From Scortum barcoo (taxonomy: Eukaryota > Chordata > Actinopteri > Centrarchiformes > Terapontidae), in the NCBI GenBank assembly GCA_023238725.1, contig CM041548.1:19179752-19243751 (forward strand): a stretch of 64,000 nt of DNA, in the 5' to 3' direction. The notes below the pieces were generated by a model. It was not told the DNA's origin, did no database searches, and saw nothing but the letters and a program-made list of their open reading frames with translations. The translations under genes were made by a program, and so were the position numbers. Shown piece after piece: positions 12,931 through 25,500 of the stretch (the stretch's first letter is position 1; the number at the start of each line of letters is the position of its first letter).

Positions 12931-15794
12931 ATCTAATTAATCAAAATTTATTAAATACTTTGGTGTTTCATTTTACTCGTCATACTAGATCAGTGGATAT
13001 TACTGAAATAATTTCATTTTTTAGCAACTGAACAGCTGATTGAACTTTGCTCACATGCTGTAAATAATGTGTCCTTTTTTCATTTGATGATCTTTTTTAA
13101 TTTCTCCAGTTTGATTCTGAACTTAATATCTGACCACAAACATGTCGTCTAACTCCTTCAGTGTAATAAATAAAGGATGTGGCTTGAGATCGGCGACCTA
13201 ACTTCCTCACAATCTGTCCTGTTTCGCTGTTTGTCTTGTGATGCTTTCTCATTTTGTCATCTTGTCTCATCTCTTGTGGCCGCGCTGCAGTGAGTGCTGC
13301 ACAGTGACTGATCATCATCTTCATAATGTGCCACAGCTGCACAACATCACTAGTTTCTTGGTTTTATTGTATTATTGATTTAGATTTTAATTTATTGTTT
13401 TGAAATAAGAAATTATTTTTTTCTTCTGAATAACACAATCAAAAACATTTTTTTTTTCAAGGTGATAAATTCAGCTCATTTCCTGCTCATTATCTTGCTC
13501 TTCTCTGGCAAAACAACAAGATCAAGGCTAAAAATAACATTAAGAAGAAAGAATGACAGACCTACCATTATCATCATAGCCCAAAGGGTTTGTGGAGCTC
13601 TGCTGCTGTTGTGTAAGACAGCACAACATTTCTTTGTGCAATCAGTTTTTCCAACCCCGAAGCACCTGAGAGCAAATACTGTGACATGATGACGTAACTA
13701 TCAACTACACACCACCTCCTGCTTTGTAAATACATAAAACTGCAGTCAACGGGGCCTTATTGTACATCTGTGATGGACTTAGACAGTTTAAACATATCAA
13801 CACTGCAAAGCTACAGCCTTTTTTTAACTTAAGACAAATCTGACAGGTGTAAAATTGATGACTGAGCTGCTTCAGTTTCAGGCTCCTGGTGGTGTGCATG
13901 CTGTCATAACTCACTGTTTACAGAATAGAGCCACCAGTATTATTCATAACAGCTTTTCCTACTGTGTCAAAATATCTGCTATAAAAAAGGCAGATTTTAT
14001 TGACCTGACTTACTTTCAGCTGAAATTTGTATAGCCGCTTTATTGTTGCTGTTTTATACTTTGAAATAAAACAAAGACTACAACTACTGGTATAGCTATG
14101 AAATATGAAAATGTATTTCAGTCCATATTGATTCCCCCAACAAACTAAAAAAAAGCAGGAAATTATGTAAAAAATAAAAAAAAACAGTCTGATATGTTTA
14201 GATTTAACCGCTTCAAATAATGCAGACCACATTTTAGTTGATGTTATTGTAAAAATTTGTGTATATCTTTTATTTGTCACATATACAAACAATAAGTGTA
14301 GTCAGATGCCGTGTAGATTAACCCTTTAAGTCTGAAACATTTTTTTTTAACTAGTTTATTGAACCTTCTGACAAATTAAATAAATAAATATTAATGTGCA
14401 TATATGATTTTTAATTTCTATAAATTTTGCTACATTTTTATTTATTTTTTTGGGTTATTTGGTATTTTCCGGCATTTTGATTGTGTACATCAGGGTTTTT
14501 CAAGGAAAAAAAAAATCACACTGATGATGCAGAGGTCTCAAAAACGATACTTGACTTGCCGTTAAAGGGTTAGGGTCATGTCATTTCCTTCCACTACAGT
14601 AATCTCTCTTTATCACTGGAGGCTGCTGAAGTTGCAGTTTGTTTTTCTTAATTCAGGAAATTGTGTAACTGTTCCTTGTGTTCCATGGAAGTGTTGAAGG
14701 AAATGGGCACATGAGTGAAAATAGATCAATGACGTGCTGTGATGATTAACACTGCGATGGTCTGATTTCTGTCTGTTATGTTAAACTAATAATTTATTTA
14801 TGTTTGGACTGGTGATCTCAGACGTTGCAAAATGTATTGTTGAGATCATCCAGCTGGAAACACGCTTCAGCTGCAGAGTGTAACTCAGTTTATTGACAAA
14901 AAGAGTTTACATGAGCCTCCACGCCGCCGTTAAAAGGCACTTTTAATGTTTTTATGCACCTGTTATGTGAAGATCTCCCAATAAAAATATCCACAAGAAC
15001 TCATAAAAACTGTGTATGTCTATAAAGAGTGTGGACAAAATAATAAAATACAGTAAATAAAGTAAATGATAATATAAGAAAATGGCTAAAAACATGCTTA
15101 TCTTTTGTTTTTATTGTTTTTTCCTTAACTGGTCACATAAAACATGCACCCTGTTCTTCATTTTATCCATAGACTTTAGCTGTTTTACACTTTCGTCTTG
15201 TGTGTTACTTAAACTTGAAGTGGAAAAATCTGGTCATCATGTTGAAAGCAAATATATTAACGACATTCATGTTAAAAAAAAAAATCACGTGTTTGCTTCA
15301 GAGAGGTAATATTTATTCAAGGGCTGTTGTGTTGGATTTCATTCAACATGTTGTTCAAGTTGTTGGTACAAAATGTTGATATATGCCCGGCACATGTTTG
15401 CTGTCCAGTCATTTATCAGTTTCAATGTTCGGTGCATTTTTGTGCTTGGGTACTTTAGTTGATCATTTCCTTTTCATGCCACTCTCTGGTTCTACTCCGC
15501 CACACTTCAGAGACATATACAGCATTTTTTTTACTTCACGATATTTCTCTGACAGCACAAAAAAACAGTGAAAATGTAAAAGTGCAACAGTTTACTGATT
15601 TGATTGTGATATGTTTGGATAATAGTTTATGTCATTTATTATGTAAGATCTTTTCTTGGTTCCAGACTCACAAATGTGATGATCTGCTGCTTTTCCTTTT
15701 AATAATTGTAATTTATTTTTAATAATATTGATGATTATAATCTATAGTAGTATAACAGTCACAGGGTGTAAGTTTATTTCCCAGATTATAGTTA

Positions 15795-15880
15795 CATACT
15801 TTTACTTGTAATAGAGTATTTTAACAGTGTGGTATTAGTGCTTTTATTAAAGTAAAGGATCTAAGTACTTCCTGCTGACA
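15795..15880 (-). repeat. Dispersed fish repeat fragment, inverted relative to 11090-11150
   Basis: The reverse complement reads 'ggaagtacttagatccttta' followed by 'aaaagcactaataccacact', closely matching the eny2-intron fragment near 11095. Confidence 0.55.
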
Positions 15881-16095
15881 GACCTCTGACAAATCCACAG
15901 TGAGCTTTTTATAGTTTCACTACTTCCTCTTCTCTTCCATCTATGTCTGATTTAAATTCCTGTCCATGAAACTGTCATCTTTGTTTGACTCTCTGGACAG
16001 GAAATGAACTAATCCAGTCTGGTGGGATCTGAACAGATGATCTCAGCTGTCGGCTCCTCCCAGTTTTAGGTGAGAGGAGGAACAATGACAGGTTT

Positions 16096-16103
16096 TATAT
16101 AAG
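16096..16103 (+). promoter_or_regulatory. TATA box of pkhd1l1
   Basis: TATATAAG sits about 30 bp upstream of a plausible start site near 16126. That start precedes a short sequence ending in a consensus donor (aacag|gtgggc at 16173/16174). A focused TATA promoter fits a gene with restricted expression. The call is inferred from sequence and spacing only. Confidence 0.6.
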
Positions 16104-16125
16104 AGTTTGTGCTCCCTCCTGCTTT

Positions 16126-16173
16126 GTTCAGGCAGCTCTGTGAGTCCCTCTGAACACGTGAGACACTGAACAG
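16126..16173 (+). other. pkhd1l1: Probable noncoding exon 1 of pkhd1l1 (5' UTR)
   Basis: The left end is inferred from the TATA box and the right end from the donor at 16174. The next acceptor is at 16517-16518 (tgctgcag), so the second exon would run 16519-16614 and carry the ATG at 16560. No upstream ATG interferes within this exon. Confidence 0.5.
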
Positions 16174-16559
16174 GTGGGCTTTATTTGTCTTTAAATCTCA
16201 TTTTAATTTGAAAAATGTTTCAGCATTGTGGTTGTTGCAAGTTTACTTCAAATCAAATTATATTATTATGTTATATAATTATAATCAAGGAGGGATTTGG
16301 GTCTAATCTAGTCAATAGGGACTTTTTTTATCTCATTCTCATTATTGAAAATATTCATTATTTATATTTTCAATGACTTTCCTAGAGATCACAGCTTATA
16401 CTTTGTTTTAATTGAATTTATTTATCTTAAACGGCCTGAAAGTCTGCCTTTCTTTAAACCTTAAATACCCCCTTTGGTGTTAAATGTTTCCCATCACCCA
16501 TGTCACTATTTGCTGCAGACTGCAGGTGAGGCAGCAGGGAAGTGTGGGAAGTCTCCAGG

Positions 16560-19500
16560 ATGGAGTCACCACTGAAGCCGACAGCTCTCCTCCTCGTACT
16601 TTGGTGCTGCTGCAGTAAGTAATCAGTGACAATTTGCAATAAAAATGAAAGTTTATCAAATCTACATCTGTTTTAATTGAGTTTTTCAAATCTAGAATTA
16701 AGTTTGCGCTTTTTTAAATGTGTAAATTGTGCAAATTCCTCAACAAGTCAGTTTTCATGATGTTTTTCTCAGGCGCCCAGCGTGTTGACTACATAACTCC
16801 ACACCAAGGAAGCACCAACGGAGCAACACGGATCACTATCTCAGGAAGTGGTAAGAGATTAAATCCTACAGATTTGTACAGATTTGTTCATGGAGACATT
16901 TAATCCCAAATCATGGCACTAAAATTTCCTCATAGACCCGATTTATCTTTCACAATAACCATTCATGTGTTTTTTTGATTCAGTTTATGCATATTATGAC
17001 ACATAAATAAATTATATGTTAGTTTAACATGATTGAAAAGTAATCGAGGAATATTTTTTGCTTTTTATGTTATGATACTGTTTAGAGATGAATCTGAAGA
17101 AACTCGGTTGATGGTTGCAGCAGCAGGAGTACACTGTGACAAAACTCAACGTGTAATCCAAAAGTTTCAGGCCTTCAGCTAAAATTTCACCTGTTTTCAT
17201 CATGATTGAACTGTCTACTTGTTGAATTAATTATCCAGAAGACAACATTGACAAACATTTGTTTGTTTGTTTGTTTGTTTTAAAAGCGATTATTCTTCTG
17301 GGGTTTTCTTTCCTGTCAGGTTTTGCCCAGGAGAAACAGTTCCAGCTGAATCCAAAAGACGACACATTCGGCAACCGTGTGACTCTGGTGTCGGACACCC
17401 TGTCGATCCCCTGCGATGTTGAGAGAGACTCGACACACGGCAACCAGATCATGTGTTACACCAGGTACGCTGCAGGCCAAAGGGACTCCTTATTAAACAC
17501 ACACATGTTCACGCTATATGCATACATCTAAAATGATTAACTGAATGAGTCTGTCCACTGCAGAGCCATGCCGAGTGGCCGCTATATGATTCATGTCAGT
17601 GTGGACGGTGTTCCCATTCCTGACAGCAATCTATGCAGCGGCGCGTACACAGTATACTACTGCAGCTTCTATGTAAGTTTTCTAATGCAGCACCTCATTC
17701 ACAAGGTAAATCCTGCTGTCAGGTGTGGATTAGTCTGTAACAGTTTTTCTTTCTTCTCTTACTGTAACTCTATTCAGACCGTCGAGTATCGCACGCCCAC
17801 CATCACCTCTCTAAATCCAGTCAGCGGCCCCCCAGGTACAGTTCATTTTCATCCACAGCGTGCGCTTAATGTACAGACTACAGTTTGAACTTTACTTTAA
17901 CTTCAAAATCCCTTCAGGCACCTTGGTGACAGTGCGAGGGCTGATCTTCACTGATGTGTATGGAAGCAACACGCAGAAGAGCTCCAACGGCCTCAACATC
18001 AGATTTCTGAGGTATAAGAATAAAATTAAATATTCATGACTCTGTAAAGCGCCCGAGCATCAAAGTATCATCTTTTTTATTAAGCTATTTCCAACTATTG
18101 TGTGATGATATCCTGTTAGTATCCTATAAAAGAAGGCACACGTGAAAATGATTTTTTTCTCAACCCACTGAGGGTTACAGGAGAGGTTTATTTGCTCTCC
18201 ACCAACTTCATTTAAACACTACAGTTTTAAATTTAAACTCTTCAGTCTAATCAGCCAGTCGTCCTGATCTTGTTTACTGCAGATCCTACATGGGAGGGAT
18301 GCCATGCGAGCTGCTTAAACCAAACTCAGATGAGCTGTAAGTCGATACTGATAGAAAACAAAGCAAACTGCACAGCACAGTACATAATGAACATATCAAG
18401 TTCATGTTTGACAGCAATCTTTTGCAATAAGTAATGAAATTATATTAAATGAAACTAATACACCAGAACAGATTATTTGGCACGTTACACAGTATTAAAA
18501 TGTTTTTCTGAATATTTCTTAGATATAACCTACAACTGGACTCTGAAACCTCTCAGTGGGGATACATGAGCTGCAAAATGACGGGGACGTATGTTGGTAA
18601 GCTGGTTTTGCTCATGATTACATCTCTTCATACATATATATATATATATATAATATTAATTTTGAAAGTGTGCAAGCTTTCCTTTAACAATTATGTTTTG
18701 TTTCCAACAGGGCATCAGAACTTGAGTTACATTCTTGACAGTGACTATGGAAGGTAAAGCTTTATGAAAATATTTGACTTCATGCTAACTTTGACGATTT
18801 GACGTCGACAAATTCCTTCACTCAACAACATTATCATATGAACAACTGTAAAAATATGAATTTCTTTTAAATCTTCAGGAGTTCAGCAGACAAGAACCTG
18901 CTCAGGGTTTCAGCCTTGGGCAAGCTCTCCATGTTTCAGACCTTTGCGGGTACGTTGGATAGAAAGACATTTTTCACAAGTACTTCCTCTGTTGTGTCTC
19001 CTCTTATTATAGTAAAATGTTTGTTTCATCTCTTGTTCAGAGGTGACAGGAGTCTCCCCGTCCAAAGGGAGCATCATGGGTGGAACCCTGCTGACTATCC
19101 ACGGCCGCTTCTTCGACCAAACCGACCGTCCAGCACGCGTTCTCGTTGGAGGTAATCACCACCAGCTATGGCAAATTTCCAATGCCGTGACAACTTAACG
19201 TATTGCTTTCACAGGGTACAGAGTGTTTGTCTTGAATAGATGGATGTGGTTCGTCTCCACAAAACAAAACTCCTCACATTGTTGTCTCCTCGCTCGAGTC
19301 ATGCGATGGCCATAATCCTTGTCAGCGCTGCAGAATGTGCGTCTACTTTTCAGACGGAGCGAAACAAAAGGAAACCGCAGAGTTGTCACATAGCAGAGCA
19401 AAGAATCCACAGAAAGCTTAGAGACACAACAGACCGTGACAAAAAGGCCGGCGCTCGAAGCCTTTCAAAAGATTTTTGAAAAGAAGCTTTTGACTTTAAG

Positions 19501-22500
19501 TTACGGTACATGTTTGACAATGAAGAAAGCCACTGTTCTTGAGTTGATACTCTTTGACCCGATCCTAAAATATCCATGAAAGTGTGGTTAGTCATCGTTC
19601 TTTTACATTTTCACATTTTAAAGATGATGATGAACTTAAAAGAATTCAGGGCTCAGAAGACACCAGAAATTAATATCCAGAAATTCAAGTACAAAGTCCA
19701 ACATGAAGAATACTTATTAATATAATTTATCTAATCAGATATTTCAGATATTATTGATGAAACATGTGTAACTGTAAAGAATACTTTGATCATCTGTACA
19801 CCAGAACATTTAAGATTTCTGAGATCACAATTTGAAACTCTTAAGTCCTCACAGCGGCACGATTAGAAATGTCACCTTGTTTTTAAACTTAAAAAAAAGG
19901 AATGCCACTTGTGACTTCTTGTTACTGGCTGCATGTGATTATGATGAAAGAGAGATTTGTCTTTATTTTATTTTTGGAGGCCTGAATTTAAAGGCACAAT
20001 TCTTGTGTTTTGCAAAAAAAAAAAAAAAAGTGTATTAAGAAACAAAATATCACAAGTAAGCAGTAAATTAAGAAATTGCAATAAGTAGTAAGTACAAAAT
20101 ACAAAAGTTGCACTTTTGGGATTGGAGCAAATGCAACCAAGTTACATAAATTTATTTTCAGTCTAAGAAATATGTCACCCTGAAATGAAATTTATTATTT
20201 TAAACAATGCCTGAATGTCCTGTGAAGTGTGTTAGAAAGAAAATCATACAAAGTTATTGAAGTGTTTCAGGTGATACAGAGGTGAGTAGATAATGAGTTG
20301 CCTGAAGAAACCCGTGCTATTGTGTTTTTTGTGTCTGTGAAAAGTTAAGACAATCACTGTCACTTGGTTTGTCTTCAGGGCTGCCTTGTGAAATCCAGAG
20401 TGTGTCCGATGACAAAATTACATGCACCACAGTCAAACACGAGATGAACAATGGCACGACAATCTACCCAGGTGAGAGCGCACCTCCTCTTCTTCTTCTC
20501 CTGTCCTTTTGTCTCCTGATGTCACGCAACCAAACATGTGTCTTGATCCGTCATGTTGATTTATTTTGTTCACACCACTTGACATTTTGATCCCTGGAAG
20601 AATCTGAAGCATCTGCCCTGCTGTCATCTCGGATAGGATTATCTCATCCCAGCCGCTATCACAGGGACTTGGATGTGCCGTGTACTGTGACCAGTTAACC
20701 TGTTATCTGACTGTGAGAAAATATCATGTCGTAATGTCACATTTTTCTCATGTGACGCTCATTGAACCGAAGTCAACAACAGCAGCAGGACTTTCATCAT
20801 ATTGGCTGTTGCTTGGAAACAAATGATAATAAGAGCATCAGTTCTTAGCTTTTTAAGTCATTAAGTCATTAAGTCATCAAAGCTATTACTGCTGTATTCT
20901 GCAAACAATGATTTGCTGAAAATAACTGAAATACAATTTTAATTAGTTTTGAATTTGTTTTAAGCAAAAGAAACAGAGAAGTATTTTTCTCTATGAGAGC
21001 ATGCATAATTTTTTTGTGTGTTTATTGATACTGTATGAGTGAATTACAGTTTGACACCCATATGTCACAATTTCTAAGGAGAGATTATTTTCATATTTGA
21101 TTACTCTGCTGATTATTTTCTCTATTGATATACTATAGCATGTCAGAAAATAGTGGGAAATGTCCACTATAATTTCCAAGAACCCAAGATGATTTCTTCA
21201 AATGTCTTATTTTTGTCCAAAACCAAAGGTTTACTATCATATATGTCAGAGAAAAGAGGCATTTCTCACCTTTGAGCAGCGAGAAACTAGTAATTGTTTA
21301 GCATTTTTGCTCATAAAACGACTGAAAATGACACTTGATTCATTGATTAATTGATTGATTGTTTCAGCTCTAATTTTCATACACCACCATTTATTTCCAT
21401 TTTAAACCCAGGTGGAAGAGGCTTGAAGATGGAGGTGTGGAACAACACAAGGCCCCGTTACCTGAAGGACATCCAAAGCTACAATGACAACACAACCGGA
21501 TACTGGGCGCAGTGGATCGACTCTGTGCCATACGTTTTTGACTTTGACTTGGATTATTTTAGCTCACGATCCAGAGGCTTCTTTGTCCCTCCGGCCACTG
21601 CCAACTACACCATTTACCTCCAGTGTGACGACCGGTGTGAGCTCTACCTCAGCAACTCCAGCCGCCCGGAGGATAAGGCAAGAACAGAGAGTTTTCTTTG
21701 AAATGAATCTCACCACAATCAAAAGAAATCTTTCTCCTTTTACATTTCAAATCATGAAACCTGACTAAATGTGTGTATTATTTCATGGTGAACAAATCTT
21801 TCCCACTTTTTCCGCAACCTCCTCTCCAGGTTAAAGTTGCGTACCAGCCCAGATATGTCAGAACTTTAACAACACTAGATTCACAAAAGTCTGAAGTAAT
21901 GGCTCTAGAGCAAGGAAAAGCGTAAGTACAGAACTGTGAGCTTTGAATAAGATCTAGAAAACTACAAATTAATACAAGTTCAATTGCAAAAACAGATCAA
22001 CACCAGTCTTAAAATGAAAAAAACATCAACAGTTTGGTTGCTATTCCTTGTGCAAAAAAATAAATTATGCAAATGATGCAAATTGTTCAAATCATTGATC
22101 ATTATTGTAGCCCTTGACAGTAATTTATAGCATATATTTTTCTGCAGCTACTACATGGAGATTCTGCATCAGGAATATGGCGGTGCAGCTGGCATCAACA
22201 TCGGCTTGTTTCGAGGAGAAAGTTCCTTCACAGAAGACCAAACAAACAATGCTGTCAATGAAATTCAGGATATTGTAGCTGAATATGACTTGTTTGATGA
22301 GGAACAGGTATGAAGTTACTTTAAACAAAAACAAAACACTTTCTTGCCCACTGTGGACTGTTAGCTTAGCTTAGCATAGTGACTGGAAGTGGTTGGGAAA
22401 GTTAGCCTTGCTCTACCAAAGGAACTGCTCACCGCCAAGAAAAACACACACATAACTACCCACAACTTGTCTTTTTTATTCTTAAGTTGTTGTGAAGATT

Positions 22501-25500
22501 GAACAAACAAGGTACATGTTTGTAAGTATTAGAACTGGTGGTATTGCAGCTGGACTTTTAAGCTAGCTAGCTTTCTGCCCCACTTCCAGTCTCTATGCTA
22601 AATAAGAAGCTAGGACACTGTTAGCTTAGCATAGAGACTGGAAGTGGGTGGGAAAGCTAGCCTAGTTCTAGGAAAGAAAGTCACTGCTTCCTGCTAGGAA
22701 AAACACATTAAAAAAAAACCCCACATAACTTTCTACAGCATGTCTTTTTTTCACTTTTTGTGAGGATTGAACAAATAAGATAAGTGGACTTTTTTCTTCA
22801 CTTTTAAACAAAGCAAGCTAGCTAGCTTTCCCCCCTGTTTCCTGCGTTTATGCTAAGCTAACGTCCAACGTCATTGCAAAGTAACAAATAAACTTTCAAA
22901 TGTCCTCCTTAAAACATTTCAGCACATCAAAAGCAGCTTGTAAGTGAGATAAATGAGTTTCTTTTTCTTTCCTTTTTTTTTTTCTAACACAGATATACAG
23001 ATGTCGATAGTCACAGCAATGCATTTAAACTGAGGAATGCAACTTTCTTTACAGAAAAAGTTTTTATTTGCAAAATAACTTTTGTTGTTAGCATCTTTGT
23101 TCTCCTCACATTCACCACAAATGCAAATGCTTTCCAGGGTTGGCCGAGTCATTTTAGAGAAAGTGAGACATCGTTAAATGAGGTGGAAGTAAATGCAGCA
23201 GGTGTCTGTGCTTCACCTTTGCTCACTTCACTGTTACTCAGGTGGTAAGATTTGAGTCGTGGCCCAGCAGCGCAGCCGCCGTCAAAGAGGTCCAGAAGGT
23301 CACCGTCAGCAGCGGCTGTGTCGGCTATCTATGCGACAGCACCTTCTTCAGCCTGGGCTATGGAGAGGCACAGACCGGTAATGACTGATTCATTTTAAAA
23401 CAGAACATCGTGCACATTATTCGTGTTGAAGTACAATAACGTGTTTAGCAGCCATACAAGAAAATCTGACAGCGTTGCTCATATCTAAAGGAGTGTTCAA
23501 GCCCATATGTTTCTTTATGCTCTTGACATGATTTGGAGCACTTATATCTAATACATAAATGGTGTAACTGTATATGTTTTTATCGTTGGCAGCCACAAAA
23601 GGAAAACCCCAAATCTAGTGCTCTTTTTTAAAACTACAAGTAGATACCAGCTTTTATGTTTGTTCACAAGCTTTGTCTTTTTGTGTGTTTAGGACCAATT
23701 CCAGTCAGCGCCTCAGCAGATGTTGTGAAAGCCGCTTTGAACGGCCTTTGGTCCATCAAACCCGACACAGTCCAGGTCTCCAAAGAGGACGACGGCCAAG
23801 CATCTCACTACACAGTCACATTCAATTCTGACAGAGGTGTGAAGAGTAGTCAGTCAGGGAAATATTTGGTACTGCTGAGTTTGTGAATTGTGTGGTTGTT
23901 ACACTTAATTTACTTTCTAACTGAATCAACTTTAAATGCTTCAAAAGACTTTATACTACATGTTATCTGTGTACATAATTACATTTATTGTTTTAGAAGC
24001 CAAAGTACAATGAGTTAATGAATCATCCGTCTTTTTTCTGTCTGAAGGGGACTTCAAACCACTTCACCATGAGGTTTTTGGTGCCAACACCAACATCAGT
24101 GTTGCTGAGGTAACAAAGGGGAGAAGCAACATGAAGACCTTCACTCTGATCTGGGGAGGAATCCCTACAAAGCCCATCGCCTTCAACGCAACTGAGTCTC
24201 AGGTCTGTTGTGTAACAATGCTGAAGCCTGAAATCTCTCTGCTTCTCTTTCTGCAACATACAACATACAACAACTAGAGTCTGAGATTCAGTGTGATTGA
24301 GACGATATCTGACAGGCTTAATTGACCTCGCAAACACAGTTGCACAGAAAGTCCTGAGAAAATAACTTAATAACATTTCATTTAATTTCTTAACTGTTTT
24401 GTTTAAATAGATTCTTCCACTTGGGATGTGGCTGCCTGTATTGTGTAGAAGCAATATGCTAAAAGTAGAAACAACATTAACATCCAACTTGTGTGATTTT
24501 GTGAACAGGTGCAAACAGCCCTGGAGGACATGATGAAAGCCGAGTGTCCCGGTGAGATCCTGACCACTGAAGGGACTTATGTGAAATACTTCAATGACTT
24601 TGAAAATGACAACCCTCAGGTCAGTGGTCACTCATTTAACTTTTTTTCACTGAACTCGCAGACCTTAAGTCTTTGAAGAGCATCTCATTTCTCACTATTT
24701 TCTGTTTTCTTGCACTCACCAGTTCGGCGAAAGGAAAAACTCAGCTTTCTGCGGCCTGTGGTCACTGAGAAACGCTGAGGTCCTTTTCAAGGAAAGTTAC
24801 ACCAAACAGTCTGGTCAAACCTACGGCTCAGTTTCGCTGGAAAAGTATCCCATGGTAAATCACACAACTGTTTTATTCATAGTTGTTCAGTTTCAATTAG
24901 TTAGAAGACAGATTTTGTAATGTCAATGGACAAATGGATGCAACAAGACAGTGGCTGATATATGTATGAAAACCCTTGGTGGAATTAAACTTTTGCTCCT
25001 ACTCTCTCTTAAAGGGTAATATACTGTGATTTTCCCTTAGTTTTCTTCAATATGTTTTGAAACATTTTTCATTCTTTTGCTCGCAGCTCTGCTTTGCATA
25101 CATGGGAATGTTGAAGGACGAAGTTGGAATGAAGTTCACTTATCGCAACACCCAAGGCACAACCAACACAATGACGGCAAAGATCAACACTGCCTTCACT
25201 AAGGGCCACAGGTCAGTGAAAAACAAGTCATTTTAATTGTCTGGTATATGTAAACTTAGAAAAATTGCAGCATATATTTCTTGGCAGCTGGAGTTACAAA
25301 TGCATAGACATGCAGAGCGCCTTGCAGACAGAATACATCGGAAGCCAATACAATCTGCTGGAGTTTTACCTCTACAAAGACGGGTCTGGTGAAGATTTCT
25401 ATGTGGATGCGGTTTACATCGGACAGAGACCCACCACAACTGATGAAAATGGTACAGCTTGTAGTAGTTTTGATTTTGGGGAGCATGTGAATACCTTTTA

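Larger units (their letters stand above)
11582..16518. other. eny2-pkhd1l1 intergenic region with eny2 3' UTR
   Basis: The first few hundred bases are the eny2 3' UTR. The remainder is AT-rich and holds repeat fragments at about 12817-12930 and 15795-15880. Several open frames of 60-124 codons exist, but none has splice context, composition or homology supporting a gene. The last 0.5 kb contains the pkhd1l1 promoter and noncoding exon. Confidence 0.6.
16560..20471 (+). other. pkhd1l1: pkhd1l1 exons 1-12: signal peptide and IPT 1-3
   Basis: Exons: 16560-16614, 16773-16850, 17320-17464, 17564-17672, 17778-17835, 17918-18011, 18283-18336, 18523-18596, 18711-18753, 18879-18949, 19041-19151 and 20379-20471. 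These encode about residues 1-328. Residues 1 to about 20 are the signal peptide. IPT 1 (about 25-128) carries GSTNGATRITISGSG. IPT 2 (about 133-255) carries PVSGPPGTLVTVRG. IPT 3 (about 262-328) carries GSIMGGTLLTIHGRFF. IPT domains are immunoglobulin-like folds found in plexins, MET and fibrocystins. Introns here are small (82 bp upward), apart from the 1.2 kb intron 11. Confidence 0.93.

Noticed and set aside
24023..24631. A 202-codon open frame on the minus strand
   Set aside because: It is antisense to pkhd1l1 exons 18-19 and the intron between them, with no splice signals or recognisable protein features.
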